Source: Malurus cyaneus samueli
Taxonomy: Eukaryota > Chordata > Aves > Passeriformes > Maluridae
NCBI GenBank assembly: GCA_009741485.1
Contig: CM019214.1
Location: 57,458,640 to 57,522,639, forward strand
Direction: 5' to 3'
Length of the DNA: 64,000 nucleotides
The position numbers and the translations under genes are program-made. Each line of letters opens with the position of its first letter. Position 1 is the first letter of the stretch. Shown here piece by piece: positions 25,680 through 38,393 of the stretch. Below the pieces are notes generated by a model that had not been told where the DNA came from, ran no database searches, and saw only the letters and a list, made by a program, of their open reading frames with translations.

Positions 25680-26362
25680 AACAAGAAGAATGTGTTAACT
25701 GCACAGATGAATGCAGAGTGCTTGGTCATTCTGACAGGTGTTGGATGCCACAGTTCCCTGCAGCCAGTCAGGCTGAGAATGCAGATTATCGCACAAATCT
25801 CTTTGTACCCACAGTTGAAGCTAACGTTGAGACTGAGACATACGAAACTGTGAATCCCACTGGGAAAAAGACTTTTTGTACATTTGGGAAAGACAAGAGA
25901 GAGCACACTATTCTCATTGCCAATGTTAAACCTTACTTAAAAGCCAAACGTGCCCTGAGTCCTCTGCTTCAGGAGGTTCCCTCAGCATCGAGCAGCCCAA
26001 CCAAGACATGCATTGAGCCTTGCACCTCAACGAAAGGACCACTGGATGGTTGTGAAGTGAAATCAGGAGCCTTGGCTGAACCAAGCAGCCAGTACTTGTC
26101 AACTGACAGTCAGTATCTATCGCCCAGTAAACAGTCAAAGGACGCTTCCTTCATTGCATCAGATCAGATGGCCAGGGCCTTTGCAGACGTGCATTCCCGA
26201 GTGAGCCGAGACTCGAGCGAGATGGACTCTGTTCTGGAGCAGTTAGACCGTTCCGCCCGGGATCTAGGCAGGGAGTCGGTGGATGCCGAGGAAGTTGTGA
26301 GAGAAATAGACAAGCTCTTGCAGGACTGTCGGGGAAGCGACCCTGTGGCCATCAGAAAGTGA
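25680..26362 (+). CDS. PCDH17: Protocadherin-17, terminal coding exon
   Basis: Two bases complete a split codon, then 226 codons run from CAA at 25682 to AAG at 26357-26359, with TGA at 26360-26362. The start is set by the acceptor, not by an ATG. The translation opens QEECVNCTDEC and GHSDRCWMP, the cysteine-rich conserved block of delta-2 protocadherin tails. It continues with ADYRTNLFVPTVEAN, ETYETVNPTGKKTF and AKRALSPLLQEVPS, and ends ESVDAEEVVREIDKLLQDC then IRK. These match PCDH17 rather than PCDH10, 18 or 19. FCTFGK (25874-25891) fits the WAVE-complex-binding (WIRS) pattern. The tail is Ser-rich, cytosolic and has no membrane segment; the six cadherin repeats and the transmembrane helix lie upstream of the window. 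PCDH17 is a homophilic neuronal adhesion molecule that recruits actin regulators at cell contacts. The exon is intact. Confidence 0.96.
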
Positions 26363-29300
26363 GGGGGAAAATAAGGACAGGCTGGCAGTTGCATTCCTCT
26401 TCTGCTGATTAAAAATAAATAAATAAATAAATTCCCTGGTTGTAACAGAATTACAGGAATGAAGGAAGACCAATGCTGCTTTAAGGCTTTTAGTGAACAT
26501 CTGAAGTGCCCACAAGTATGTTCTTTTCACTGCTCTTTCTTTTTGACAGATAACACTGGTTTCATTTCGACCAAACTTTCATTAGGACAGAGTCAAGTAC
26601 ACCGAGAACAAAGTGAAAGAAGGAAAGACAGTGCCATTTTGACAATCTGATAGGAAGGTGTGAGAAAGATGGAATGGAAATACGTCTGATACTTTAAGAC
26701 TGTCCTCAATAGCTGATGCTGACTTTACTGTTTACGTATAAACCCCAAGAAAAACAGGGTTGAATAAAGCTGATCTGTGGTGAATTTCCAGCAGCCACCA
26801 CAGGATTCTACTCAAAGTCCTATAAAGAGTTCTTGTAGTAGTCCAAGTGACGCCAAACATTAACATTCATTTGTGGTAAACATTTATGTACAAAGCTATC
26901 TGCCACAAATATGTAACAGAAAAAAAAAAAAAAAAGAACAATAAAATAAAAAAGAACCATTCCAGATCATTATTCAAGAAAACATATCTTCATCATTAAT
27001 GAAACACTACATATCATATTAAGGTTAAATGTAAAATGATATAGTCCATCTTGTCCTGCACACACATAAGCTAATTCACTTGATAAAATGAAAAAAAAAA
27101 AATTAATATCTATTTAGCGTTTTAGTGTCCAACAAAGTTATAAATAGTTAGTGGTAAGTTAAAAAAAAAAAAGAAAAAAAAGAAAAGGAAGGAAAATAAA
27201 GTTTGGGGAAAAAAAGAGTTACCATAAGGGTAATACAGAAAATAAATTAACATTATTAACACTTTTTTATTCATTTGTGGACACTAAAATAGCTCAGGAA
27301 AGTGAAAATGTCAGACATCCACAAAAATCACATGGTCATTTAAATGTGCAAATGTAAGAAGATTCAGTGTGTTTACATCAAATGACATATTTTTATTGAT
27401 TTATTGCAGATTCAGTGCATATGAGCCAAATTGTTGAGTGTATAAGAGCTATATTGTGTATTTTATTAAATTAATATATAGTTGTGTTGCAAAAATATTT
27501 GGGCTTATATTGTAAATGGCAAGTGTTGCCTCAGTAGCTGTCGAACTCTATGAGTTTTGTTTTCTCCTGCTTCCTTTTCCCCATGGAATATGGGAAGCAG
27601 CGCCTCAGAGCAAAGTCTCTTGTTTAATGTATGGTCTACGAAGTACTGCAGTACATAATCTGTTCAAAATGTGTTTGAGTGAGCTGATGGAGCTAACTGA
27701 ACAGCCTAAAAATACATCCATCAGTCATGGTTATGTGCAAGTCCTTGTAGAAGCTTCTATTGCAAACCCACATTTAATAACAAAAAATACACTCGAACCA
27801 ACATCTGGAACTTCCTTGGGTTTTTTTCCCCAACACATGCAGCCAGCCTGTTCCATGAAGGCTATTTGACTGACTTCTTTGAAGATGCCACCATTTTCAA
27901 ATTTTTGGTAGTAAGTTTATAAAGCTGAAAAGTACGCCAGTGCCAATGTGCCATGAGCAGTTTTTGATTCTTTAGAACGTGCAATTGCTTACTGTAATTA
28001 GACAAATACTGCTTATTCTGGGGGGTGTTTTTATTCAGGTTTTCACTTGATCTGAATAATCTTTGCAGAATAACTTAGAATAACTTGGTCAATAATTTCT
28101 ACTTTCTATTATTGTTTCCTAAGTGTGTTTTTATTGCATTTAAAAATTTAAAAATTACTTTCAGACGAAACTCAGAAAACAACACATGCAAAATGAACTT
28201 CCACAAAACAAGAAGAAGCAGAAGAATAAAATGCTCAGCTCAGGATTTGTCCCATGTATACTTCAGATACTTTGTTGGAAGTATCACTATGGCACATTGT
28301 TTAAAAACTATGTATTTGGTTTCATGAATTTAATCTGTACTACAAAAAAACATTTGTAAAAGGGGTTGGCAATCTGAAATACCACAAGCCATAGTTTTTT
28401 ATCAGTTCAAGAAAGAAAGTTGACCCAACAGCCATTTTGGGTTTGGGATTGCATTTGAAGGGTAATTCTAACTAGTCAGTCCTACAATGAATTGTCTTTG
28501 GGAGACGACAATTCTGACAGTTTGCTTTTAGCTCCTGTTATAAAAAATCTACAATTACACACAAGACGAAGGATCTTGTACATGTCTTAGCAAGCTACTC
28601 TCCATGTTTTGGACAATTTATGTATCTAAAATGTGGTGTTGTCTGTGTTATATAACTTTTTTTTTTTTTTTTCTTTTTTTTTGGCCAGGAGACCCAAGAT
28701 TGGTTTTGCCTGATAGCTTGATAGCTTGAAATTCCGTAGTGGAGAGGATTTCTTATTGTTTGATCAGTCTTTTATACGTATTTCTGTGGTGCCCATCACT
28801 TCAGTGTCTGTGCACCAAGTCTTTAGCTCTGCCAGTGAGATCCATTATTCAGCAAAATCTAAGCCAGTATGTAAATGCAGTCAAGTGATGGAGATTTGTG
28901 TATTTTATAAATTATTTTAACACTGAGTAACCAATTGTACAATTCATTGTATGTTTCTGAAGACATAAACCCACAACATTCTGAGAAAGGGCTGTGCCAA
29001 TGTAAGAGGAATTTACCTTAAGGCTCTCTGTCACTAGTGATTTACTAGCTTTAGCTGTTTAACACATTATCTGTATTTAGTAGTGATTATTTATTTACCA
29101 CTCTGAGGTAATTCAGAATTCATGACTCACAGCTTTATAGAAGAGTTTAGAAAATCTTGCTTTTATTTAATTTGGCTTTCAACTGCCTTGTTTTATAAAA
29201 ATCTGGCATACTGCTTCCCAGCATAACAATATCCCAGCTTAAAAAAATTTAATTCACAATTTAGAATGGATACATAATGAACCAAGAAACTAGCAGAGCT

Positions 29301-30285
29301 TATACAATGTGAGTTTTGCTGATTCTGTCAAAATTAACATGATTGTGTGTGAAGGACATAGTGCACACAAAAGAATTTAAAGTGTTTTTTTCTCTATGGT
29401 ATCTCTACTATCACCATTGGAGAAAGAGGCAGCAATGAAAGATAAAGTTTATGAGTTATTTCTCTCATTTTTTACATACATGCTTTATAAGACTGAAAGG
29501 GAATATCTGCTGTGAGATTACAAAAGGAAAGTTGGAGTTAAGGAAGGCAAGTTAAGCAACTAATAAATTTGTACTGTACACTGTGAATAGCGAATAAGGC
29601 ATTCTGTTTCTTTTTTTACTTAAGAAAAGCCAGCAACTGGGAGTTCCTTATACAACTGGCCAATCAAATCAGAACTCAAAATCAGACCTCTCTTTTCCTT
29701 TTATTTTTTTTTTTCTAATTGGCATATTTATGAAGAAAGAGATTCTTCTGAACAGTGATTTGCCTCTTAAGAATAGAGGTTTTCCAATCCCAAGTTACCC
29801 CTAGAAGTCAAACATTGTTCATAGTGGAGCAAGATACACCATTCAAACAAGCTTTCATGCTGCTTGCTGTGAAATGGAAGGAAAATTGCTGAGGTCACGG
29901 AGGAGTCTGAAGCCTAGCATAACATACACCCACTCATTATTGTTTAATTGCTTTCTTTTGACATCAGGCAGTGATTATTATTGTATTAATTTAAATGGGA
30001 GTTTTGGCTATCAAGATTTGTTGACTTGAAGTGTAATTGAATGAAATCTGATTAAGGTTTTGACTTCTCTGGCCCAATTGTGCTACAGGTTGGCATTCTC
30101 ATTTATCAGCCCCTGTCTCCCCATATGGCTCAAAGTTGCACCAATGACTGGTGAATGACACAAAAAAACCAAACAAAAGCAGCATACATTGTATGGATTT
30201 TCTCAACCGCTATTGTTTAATGGCTGTGTTTAATGTGACCTATCTGGAAAATGAGGACTACGAATAAAAAGCGATTACTAATAGT
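26363..30285 (+). other. PCDH17: Probable PCDH17 3' UTR
   Basis: This follows the TGA directly and contains no acceptable coding sequence. Several AATAAA hexamers occur: a cluster at 26414-26431 within about 70 bases of the stop, then 26763, 26940 and 27195. The most convincing is at 30263, which has a GT-rich element downstream. A 3' UTR of about 3.9 kb fits the long PCDH17 transcripts known in mammals. The region contains A runs (near 26920 and 27160), a T run near 28658-28681 and many ATTTA-like motifs. The end point is inferred, and shorter isoforms using earlier signals are possible. Confidence 0.65.
26763..26768 (+). terminator. Candidate proximal poly(A) signal
   Basis: A canonical AATAAA lies 400 bases after the PCDH17 stop, followed by CTGATCTGTGGTGAATTT, which is moderately GT-rich. 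It could produce a short 3' UTR isoform. Confidence 0.35.
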
Positions 30286-30302
30286 GGTGTTGCCTGCTTT
30301 TG
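30263..30302 (+). terminator. PCDH17: Candidate distal poly(A) signal of PCDH17
   Basis: AATAAA at 30263-30268 is followed by a possible cleavage zone near 30283 and a GT-rich downstream element (AGTGGTGTTGCCTGCTTTT). It has the best overall arrangement of the AATAAA copies after the gene. Another AATAAA at 30584 is an alternative. Confidence 0.5.
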
Positions 30303-31037
30303 CATTCATTAACACAGAAGAAATGTGTTAAACACTGCATACCACAGGGAGCCTGATGGTAATTACTTTGGAAAAGCAACTTGTGGCAATGCGGCTGTTA
30401 CAGCTAGTTATCAGTTTGCCAAAAAAATGACAGTTCCTGCTTCATTTATTAGAAATGTGCAACCGTTTTCTCTCAACAGGAAAGTGGCGAAGAGTTTTCA
30501 TCAAGCTGGGTAGGTTTATCTTTTAAGCAGCTGATGTACTGAATCCCTACAGGCTGTTATTTGCTCATAGAAACATGGAGCTGAATAAAGGATATTTTGA
30601 TTTAGTACACTGGTGTGAGTTCACCGAAAACATTATAAATGGGGCTGTAAGTTCTCAAAGACTGTCAGCCCAACAGGAGAGATCAAAACACTGCTTGAGT
30701 ACACAAGTGGAGAAAGACAACCTGAAGAATGCAAAGGATTGGGATTTGCGCTTTTTTTTTTTTTTTTATGTGTCCTTAAGAGTGTGAATAATTTTATTCA
30801 TGTTGCTATAAACAATGTGACAAATTACTGAGAAAAATATTACTAAGTCCTATGTCTGGTTTTCTTGAGTTTGTTTGTATAGTTGAACACTTCCATTAAC
30901 CTCTTTCATTTGGTTGGGTTTTGATGTACTTGAGTATTATGATCAATCCCTCAGAACATGTGGCCCTCTCTGTCTGCTCCTGTGTGATTGGAGCAATGAC
31001 ATAACAAATAGTGTAAAACCCATACACCAGATCTTTT

Positions 31038-31170
31038 AGGGGTTTTTTTTTTTTTTGGGGGGGGGGGGAGTGTGGTTTTTTTTGGGTTTTTTTTTTTTTG
31101 TTGTTGTTTTTTTTCTTTTTTTAGTGGGGAACTGTTTGACTTTTGGTTGTTTGCTTGTTTTGGGGTTTTT
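31038..31170. repeat. T/G homopolymer-rich tract
   Basis: A 14-T run (31043-31056) is followed at once by a 12-G run (31057-31068). Further T runs are separated by GGG, GTTGTTG and GGTTGTTTG up to about 31170. Such sequence is prone to slippage and misassembly. The G run could take part in a quadruplex, but no four-tract motif with short loops is clear. Confidence 0.85.
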
Positions 31171-33788
31171 TTTTTAACAGTAAATAATTAAGCATTATAG
31201 GCATTGCTTTTTGACAACTAAATAGGATTTCAGTTTGTTTAGAATACTTCAGGTATGATAAAGACGTGCACTATTCCTGCAGACAGAATTACCTTTTACC
31301 CATTTCATTTTTTCTGCAAGTTTCCTTGCCAAAACCAAAACCAGCCTGCGTCTATTTAGCTGCCCACCCTAGGCACTGAAACCCAGCAATGGTATCTCCC
31401 CTTTTTCTTGCTATATATATCTGCTTTTCTACAGGCTGATTTCCAAAATCTAGCAAGCTACTATAAATGTAGAGTCCTGACAGAATGTACCTTATGCTGC
31501 TGATGACCTCAGTGGACATGGAATGTTACTTTTACTGTCCTCAGCTGAGTGTGATTCAGAGCTTGGCTGGATCCACAGTATCTGCAGAACAAGTCCTAAG
31601 CCATCCTTATTCATATCCATATTCTTTACCCAGAATACAGAGTCATTGATTTCTCATTTGGAAAGTGGCCAGTCTGTCAAACAGAGATTCTCAGATCCCC
31701 TTTAAGCCAACCACGTATTACTGCTTCAGGGTGTTCACTCATGGGATAAATACCCTATCCTTATTCTTTATTGAGTCTAAGACATGAAAGCAGCTGAAAG
31801 CTTATTTCTTCAGTTAGTAATGTTTCCCTAAAAAATGAAATTTCCCCAGTAGAAAGGACAACTGTCTGCTGTATGCATAGTTTGATTTGTGAAAGGTCAC
31901 CTTAGTTTCAGTAGTGCATGAAGAAATGGATCAGGTATTAATTAATCAGGAATTAATGAGCCATCTAAGAATTTTCTGAGATGTGTATTCTGTAACGCAT
32001 ATGTTATGAATCAGGGAAAAGAGCACAGCATCTTGGTTTATTTATTGTTGATGGTTCCTGATAATGCCTGGTTCACAAAAATATTTAGTTCAAATTTTGG
32101 GGAAATATTTTTCTCTGTCTGGGAGACAAATTACTTTTAATATTTTAAGAAGTTTTTTTTTCCTAAATATATACCAGTCAAATGTTGGGCAATTTGTTAA
32201 TTTTTGAAAATGGTGTTCTGACGTGGTCCCCCCTTTAGAGTCTTTAGGTTAGAGATAATGCCTTTGATTTGGGCAAGACTCCAAAATGTCTGTAAACATT
32301 CCAAAATTTATCTCAGTAAGAGTTAATGGTATAGAACCAGCTTGAAACATAGATGATTGTACAACAGATTCAGATTTTGACCTACTGAGGAATGGAATAC
32401 TGAAAATTCCATTTCTGAAAACATATTTTATTTAATACATTGAACACTTACTCTATGGAAGTTTTATTATAGTGCACTTACTGAACTGCTGCCAGGGAGC
32501 TAGGGGAGCAGTTAGCCAGTAATCCTCAATGTTTCCCAAGTTAAAAGCAACATTGAAATTGTATCTGGATATCACTTGATTGCTGTTGCAGTACAGAAAT
32601 GTTTGCAAGACTAAATATGTCTTAACAAACTTGCAAATATATTTTGTAATACCTGCACATTTTCCATCTTCTTAAGGGCAATCACATACAGAAGTCTTTT
32701 TAATGGTTTGATTTGAGAGCGATAAAAATGGATCACTAGGCTGACATCAGCATTGAAACAGACACACCATGCGTGTCTGACCATCAGAAGATGACATTTA
32801 TCTATTTCTGTTATTATTGTCTACAGGAAAATGTTCCATGCATATATTTTTTAAGCCTTTTGCAACAGGCATCGATAAAGATGCTGCATGCTGTAGTGAT
32901 TTCTACAAGTGTCCCTTTAGTTAGTCACCCACCACCCCTTTTTCTATGTCCATTTAAAATTCTTTACACTGGAAATTTATCTAGTGTAGAGAATTTAGAG
33001 TAGATTTCTTATTTGTCTTCAAAGATATTTCACACTTCTTACCATATAATAAAAATATTCCTCATAATATTTGTATATAAGACCACCATTTATTTCTAAA
33101 AATTCTTTGGTATAATATTTGATTAAAGCTTCTGAACTATATTAAAACATTTTTTTTATTTTCCAATTAAAATACTTATATTTTTATGAACAAATTCTTC
33201 ATTCACTATTGTGAGTTCAGTGGGAGATCTCATTAGGAGTATTGCAATAAACAAGTCACCTCTAATTAAGAATCTTCTTGATAACTAAACATATAGCCAT
33301 TTCATTTTCAGTGAAAATTGCTTCTTTTAGGATTTTTTTTTGTGCTGAAATTATGAGAAAAAATAATCTGATATATGTGTTCTGGATAACCAATACATTT
33401 AATATCCTCTAAGTATAATGCAGTTCAAAGCAGTGACATTTCATTATGAGTGTATGGTTAGAGACTGTCTTAGACCAGATGAGAAATTGTATTTATACTG
33501 AACACCCTTTGAGTTTCTATGCTTGAAGATGTATTGGCTATAGGAATGACTCTCTTATTCCCTTGTGCCTCATTTTAAACTGAGAACAAAATTAATATAA
33601 GTACTGCAATATCATTTAATAAGGATTTGTATAATACCAAGTGAATATAGTAAACACAGCAGAAAAGAATACATGTGAAACTATTTTAACAACATTACAG
33701 TACCATTGTATTATAAGAGATTTAGAACAGAGATTAGCAGCTGTTAATAAGCCTTTATCTTTGACCACAAGATAAGCTGCTTAAAAAC

Positions 33789-33807
33789 ACTGAGGCTTTG
33801 CCTCAGT
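33789..33807. other. Perfect 8-bp hairpin
   Basis: ACTGAGGC and GCCTCAGT are perfect complements around a TTT loop. No T run or other transcription-linked feature accompanies it. Confidence 0.6.
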
Positions 33808-36447
33808 TGAAGGGCTGTGGTACGTAGTGGAGAGCATCAGAGCAAGGGTCCTGTTCAGACTCCAGGCTCCTTCTGCAAGAGGTCGTTCATTATGATTCCA
33901 CAGTAATTTTTGCACCTCCATCAGCCAGTGTAAGTGAAGCAAGCTCCCTGGTACAGAGCAGCTCACTGCCCCTCAGCCCTCCAATGTCACTTTGGCAGAG
34001 TCTGTTTAGGTGACTTGTTTAGGGATCCGATATGGACAGAAGGTCAATTTTGTCAGTACATCTTTTTGGACATGTCAAAGTAAGACACAGCAATCCTTTA
34101 AACAGAAAAGAACACCCACTGCTTGAAAAAGTAACAGTTTTTAAAAAGTAGTCTCCAGAACGTCCTCCTTCTCCTCCCCCCAAAAAAAACCAAAACCCAC
34201 AGGAAAAATAGTAAATATAACCTTGCCTGTGGAGTTTTCCCTCTTTCCCTACCACAATGCAGTTGAGTCACAGTGTTGACGAGTATAAATCCTTCACCAT
34301 TCCTTTGTAAATACACTTGTCCCAGTGGACCAAAACAGCAGAGTGTAATGGAAGTTTTAGAAGCCCAGGTAAAGGCTGTATAATGGTAGCAAGCACAGTG
34401 AGTCGTTTAATTTCCAAATGAATCCTTCTTCTTCTTTTTTTTTTTTTTTTTAAAGATTCCTGCTTCTGCACTTATTAAATCGTAAAACCATCACAGCTGC
34501 AGTGTTAATGTGTCTAGCAGTAGAAATCAAGAGAGCAAAGGAAAAGGAATACTATGCTTTAGGCAGACTTCCAGTTCCTATTACATCTTATCCCTTTAGC
34601 AGAGGTGAAATGTCAGGGGTCCCTCATATTACTGCAACAGTAGGAGAAGTACAAACAGTTGGAGGACGTCGGAATCAAGCGCTCCTGTTCAAAAAAGCTT
34701 TCATGGAGATTTGCCAAGCTTACTGTGGGATCAAGAATGTAAACCTGAGACAGCTCTGCTGATAACCAGTAATTCCTGTAGTCTAAGATGTTGTTCACAT
34801 CACCTCCTGCCTGGAAAAATGTCAAGCTTCTGTGGGCAATGGCAACACTCAACTGCAAGGAGCCACCAGCCAGCAGCTGCCAAATCTTGAATCCCATAGC
34901 TTCTTGTAAGTGGATGCCAGCTCCCCTCATTCACTTTATTTCCTTCATCCTGAGTGTTTATAAGGCACACTAGCAAATGCTAGTTGACACTTCCAAGCCT
35001 TGAAGGGTGGTCTGGAGAAAGACCAATCCTGGTTCAATGCCTGTGTTTGTTAGCACAGAATGCTTTCTTGCAGCCAGATAAAAATCAGAACTCCATTCGA
35101 AGACGCACCTGCTTGCTCAGTTTGGGAGTTTCTTTAGTCATTATTTTTGTTGCATTTTATAAATAATCCAGAAAATCTTCAGCATCAGTGAAGCTAAAAG
35201 CATGCCCATTTTTAACAGCAGCATAAATATTAATCACAATCACCAGTCAAGACTGAGGATTTTATTTGGCATAACGTGTACAACCATGCAACAATTATGT
35301 AAAAATGGAAGTTATTATGAGCTGTAATTAATATACTGTGTTACCAGCTGACTCAAAGCACTTTGCTCAGCATCCTTGGTTTTAAAGACTGCATCTGAGT
35401 GCTGGTAAAATGTATACTAAATTCAGTAAACCACATCAGCTGCCCTAGGCTTTCTCCTCTAGTGGTGACTAGCACTGAATTTTATTTCTGCTGGAATCTT
35501 GCTATTAAAAAAAAAGCAGTATAATTGCTGATTTACCACCACTGCTTAATCTAATTCAGTTCTTAGTGGTCCATTAGCATAACGGAATTCGCATTTTATT
35601 TCACAGAAAATGTTATGGCTCCACTTGCCTTAGTTCAGAAAATGTATCAGAAACAGGAAAAAATGGTACAATCAAAGAAATGACAAATCAGTTACATTTA
35701 CTAAAACAAATATAAAAGGAGAGCAGTACATGTACAGTACACCATCTTTGCAAATGAGCTAGAAGTGTGCCAACCTCCCTCACATCCTTCAGTTCCATCA
35801 CTCAATTTCCATTTTATTGGGTTTCCACAACTCAGAAGTAATTTTCAAATGTGCTGCTATCACATGCCACTGTCTTTGTAAAATTTTATTCATTGTGAAG
35901 ACTGTGACAGAAAATGTGCAAAGACGTATGCAGGGATATAGTACTTTATCAAGCTATAACATTGCTAAATGTAACTGTCTTCCTATTGACTTGGACCTAA
36001 TCCAGAAACTAGAGATCATAGAAAAATTACAAGTTATCACACTCTGCCCAGAGTGAGGTGATTGAAATAATAACAAATTAAGGATATTTTTGAATGACAG
36101 TTTATATGTATTTCATTACATTTTTGCACTTCCTACAAGGCTCAAATCCTAAGGGTGACAGCTGTCATTTTAAAGGTGACTCATTACATTCCTTTACAGA
36201 GTCCCCTAACAGATGGAAAGGTCTTTGTTTCCCAGGGAACACTGACAGGTTATGATTTCCAGAGCTTTTAATCATTTTAGCAAAACTTATACACATCTGT
36301 CAATTACTCTATTTAGTGATGTTAATAATACAACAATCTAAGAATGACAAAGAACTCTTCTTTTCTTGAAAACACAACTTTTCCATCAAGACTGGAAACA
36401 CAGAACAAAAACACTTTTGAAGAGATCTTTTCTTCCAGGCAAAGCAG

Positions 36448-37037
36448 TGTAAGCACCAGGGTATTTGGTCTGGCTGAGATGGAGTTAATTTTCCCCACAG
36501 CAGCCCTCACAGTGCTGTGCCTTGCACTGACAGCTGTAAAGGTGTTGGTAACACAACAGCGTTTGGCTGCTGCTGAGCAGGGCTGGCACAGCCTCAGTGC
36601 TGTCTCTCCAACACTCCACCCTCACTCCCACCCCAGCAGCACATCGTGGGTGGGAAAGACCTTGGCACGGGGCAGAGCCAGGACAGATGACCAAAGGGGT
36701 ACTCTATGTGATATCTTCTCAGACATAAAAGCTAAGAGAAAGGAGGAGGCAGGAGGAATTCATTATTTATGACATTTGTCTTCTGGAGCAACTGCTACAT
36801 GTACTGAAGTCCTAGTTCCCAGAAAGGGACTGGACATCACCTGCTGATGGGAAGTAAAAAATAAATATTTTGCTTTCCTCTGCACATGGTCTTGCTTTTG
36901 CTGTATTAATGAGCCCTTATCTTTTCCCATGAGGGTTTTTAGCATCTTATTTTGTTTCTCTCCTGTCCTCCTGAGGAGGCGACTGTTTAGGGTAGTTCAG
37001 TGGGCACCTGGAGTCCAGCCAAGGTCAACCCACCACA
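36448..37037 (+). mobile_element. Solo LTR, ERVL-type, plus strand
   Basis: The element begins TGTAAGCACC and ends GGTCAACCCACCACA, the TG...CA termini of an LTR. Inside are TGAGATGGAGTTAATTTTCC near the 5' end and GACCAAAGGGGTACTCTATG ahead of a TATA-like ACATAAAAG (about 36724). AATAAA lies at 36860-36865, and the 3' end carries GGGCACCTGGAGTCCAGCC. This resembles bird endogenous retrovirus-L LTRs as I recall them. No internal retroviral genes flank it, so it is a solo LTR. Flanking 5-mers AGCAG and ACTAG are not a clean target duplication. It is an old, non-coding copy. Confidence 0.75.
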
Positions 37038-37920
37038 ACTAGTATTTATACCAACAGAAAAAATTCTTTTTTTAATAATACATGCCCACAGAGCTTTTCT
37101 TCTCCTCTCCTGAGCTACAGTGAAGCTATAAATCATTAAAACATACAACCGATAAAACATGACAAGCTGGCATCACACAAATAATTAAAACCAAAGTCAC
37201 TGTGCAGAACTGATAATTTTGGTCAGGTACAGAGTAAAGGCCTTCTCTGGTGCTTTTTCTGGTCCTGATAGCTAGCACTAGAAGCTCCTAAGACTTCAAA
37301 ATAGAGGCAGCAGATGTGTGTGTACCAGTAGATGTGGTAGCTCTACCTCATGACTAATATGCAGTTCATTCATTCATTATAGAACTGAGGTTGCAGTCCC
37401 CTTATGTAAACCATGTACTTTTTTTGGTGATATTACAGGGTATCCACATAGAGGTTACACAGCCTTTACAGAACAATGACACTGGGATGTTTTGGAAGGG
37501 ATTTTTTTAGATCTATATAATGTTAAAAATGAGGGATTACCTGAAAATCTAAATAGAAACCTTTTATAAAAAACTAGAAAACTTTTTTGAGAAAATATAT
37601 CTTTACAGCATGTTATACTTTTATTTCTTTAAAAGTTAGAGGAATTTTTATTTTGATATCTACTACAAAAAGTAAAAATAGCCCTAATGTTTTGCAATGT
37701 AAAAACAACTTAACTGTACTTTAGTAACAGAACCCTTTCAGCTTTCAAATGATACTTTTAATATGCCTCAATGGAAGATTTTTGTGCCATCAGGCAGTTC
37801 TTAGGACTATTTAATATCATTACATAGCATTTGAAGACTCTAGAGAAGGAGTCACAGCTTCTTTTTAGGCACTGCTGATAAGCAGTGAAGTGTTTCATTT
37901 TGAAAAGGTATCACAGAAGC

Positions 37921-37955
37921 AAAGCAAAGCAAAGCAAAGCAAAGCAAAGCAAAGC
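37921..37955. repeat. (AAAGC)7 microsatellite
   Basis: Seven exact AAAGC units follow GAAGC, and the tract ends in AAAAC. It is likely length-polymorphic. Confidence 0.95.
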
Positions 37956-38393
37956 AAAACAATATTTTGGACAGAGAAAATCTTATTATCTCCAGACCAG
38001 TCACAACTGGAGTAATATGACAGAATTTATACATTGTGGTCCGCCCAGGCAATGTGTACTGGAGCCAGAAATTTAACTTGAATTTCCCTGTAATTCTAAT
38101 CCAGACCTTAAACTATTGCAACCACCTTTTTTATCTTCTTCAGGAAGATCAGACAGGTTATGGATCACAAAGGCAGTTCCTAGAATTTAACCATGTTCCA
38201 CAGCAGTTTAACCCCAGCCCTTAACCTCGTCTCTGTATATACTGTATAAACTCTGCCATTCTTCCAGCAAAAAAATTCTCAGGAAGGGTGTTTCCCACCA
38301 TTTTCTTAGGGGCTTTAGGCTTCTAAGGTCCTTGAGAGCTCTGTATATATCCTCTTGAAAAAAGTATGGACTGTTCAAATGCTCTTCTGTAAA

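Larger units (their letters stand above)
30290..36447. other. Intergenic, no gene recognised
   Basis: No exon with similarity to a known protein was recognised here. Open frames are short and overlap on both strands. The longest are near 34502-34762 (+) and 34613-34930 (-), and neither resembles a known family. It contains a G/T low-complexity tract, a small perfect hairpin at 33789-33807 and otherwise AT-rich unique sequence. Confidence 0.7.

Noticed and set aside
25926..26394. Minus-strand open frames overlapping the PCDH17 exon
   Set aside because: They are shadows of the conserved plus-strand coding frame.
26414..26431. Poly(A) signals about 50 bases after the PCDH17 stop as the main transcript end
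   Set aside because: The AATAAAT repeats are a tandem AT-rich motif with no good GT-rich element nearby, and known PCDH17 transcripts have long 3' UTRs.
27516..27869. Plus-strand open frame of 117 codons after PCDH17
   Set aside because: It lies within the inferred PCDH17 3' UTR, far from the stop, with no known protein similarity.
34613..34930. Minus-strand open frame of 105 codons and overlapping plus-strand frame 34502-34762
   Set aside because: Parts looked protein-like at first, but no family could be named, no splice or retrogene hallmarks (poly-A tail, target duplication) were seen, and both strands are open in the same place.
36344..36772. Plus-strand frame of 142 codons
   Set aside because: It runs across the 5' edge of the LTR into unrelated flanking sequence, so it is composite by chance.
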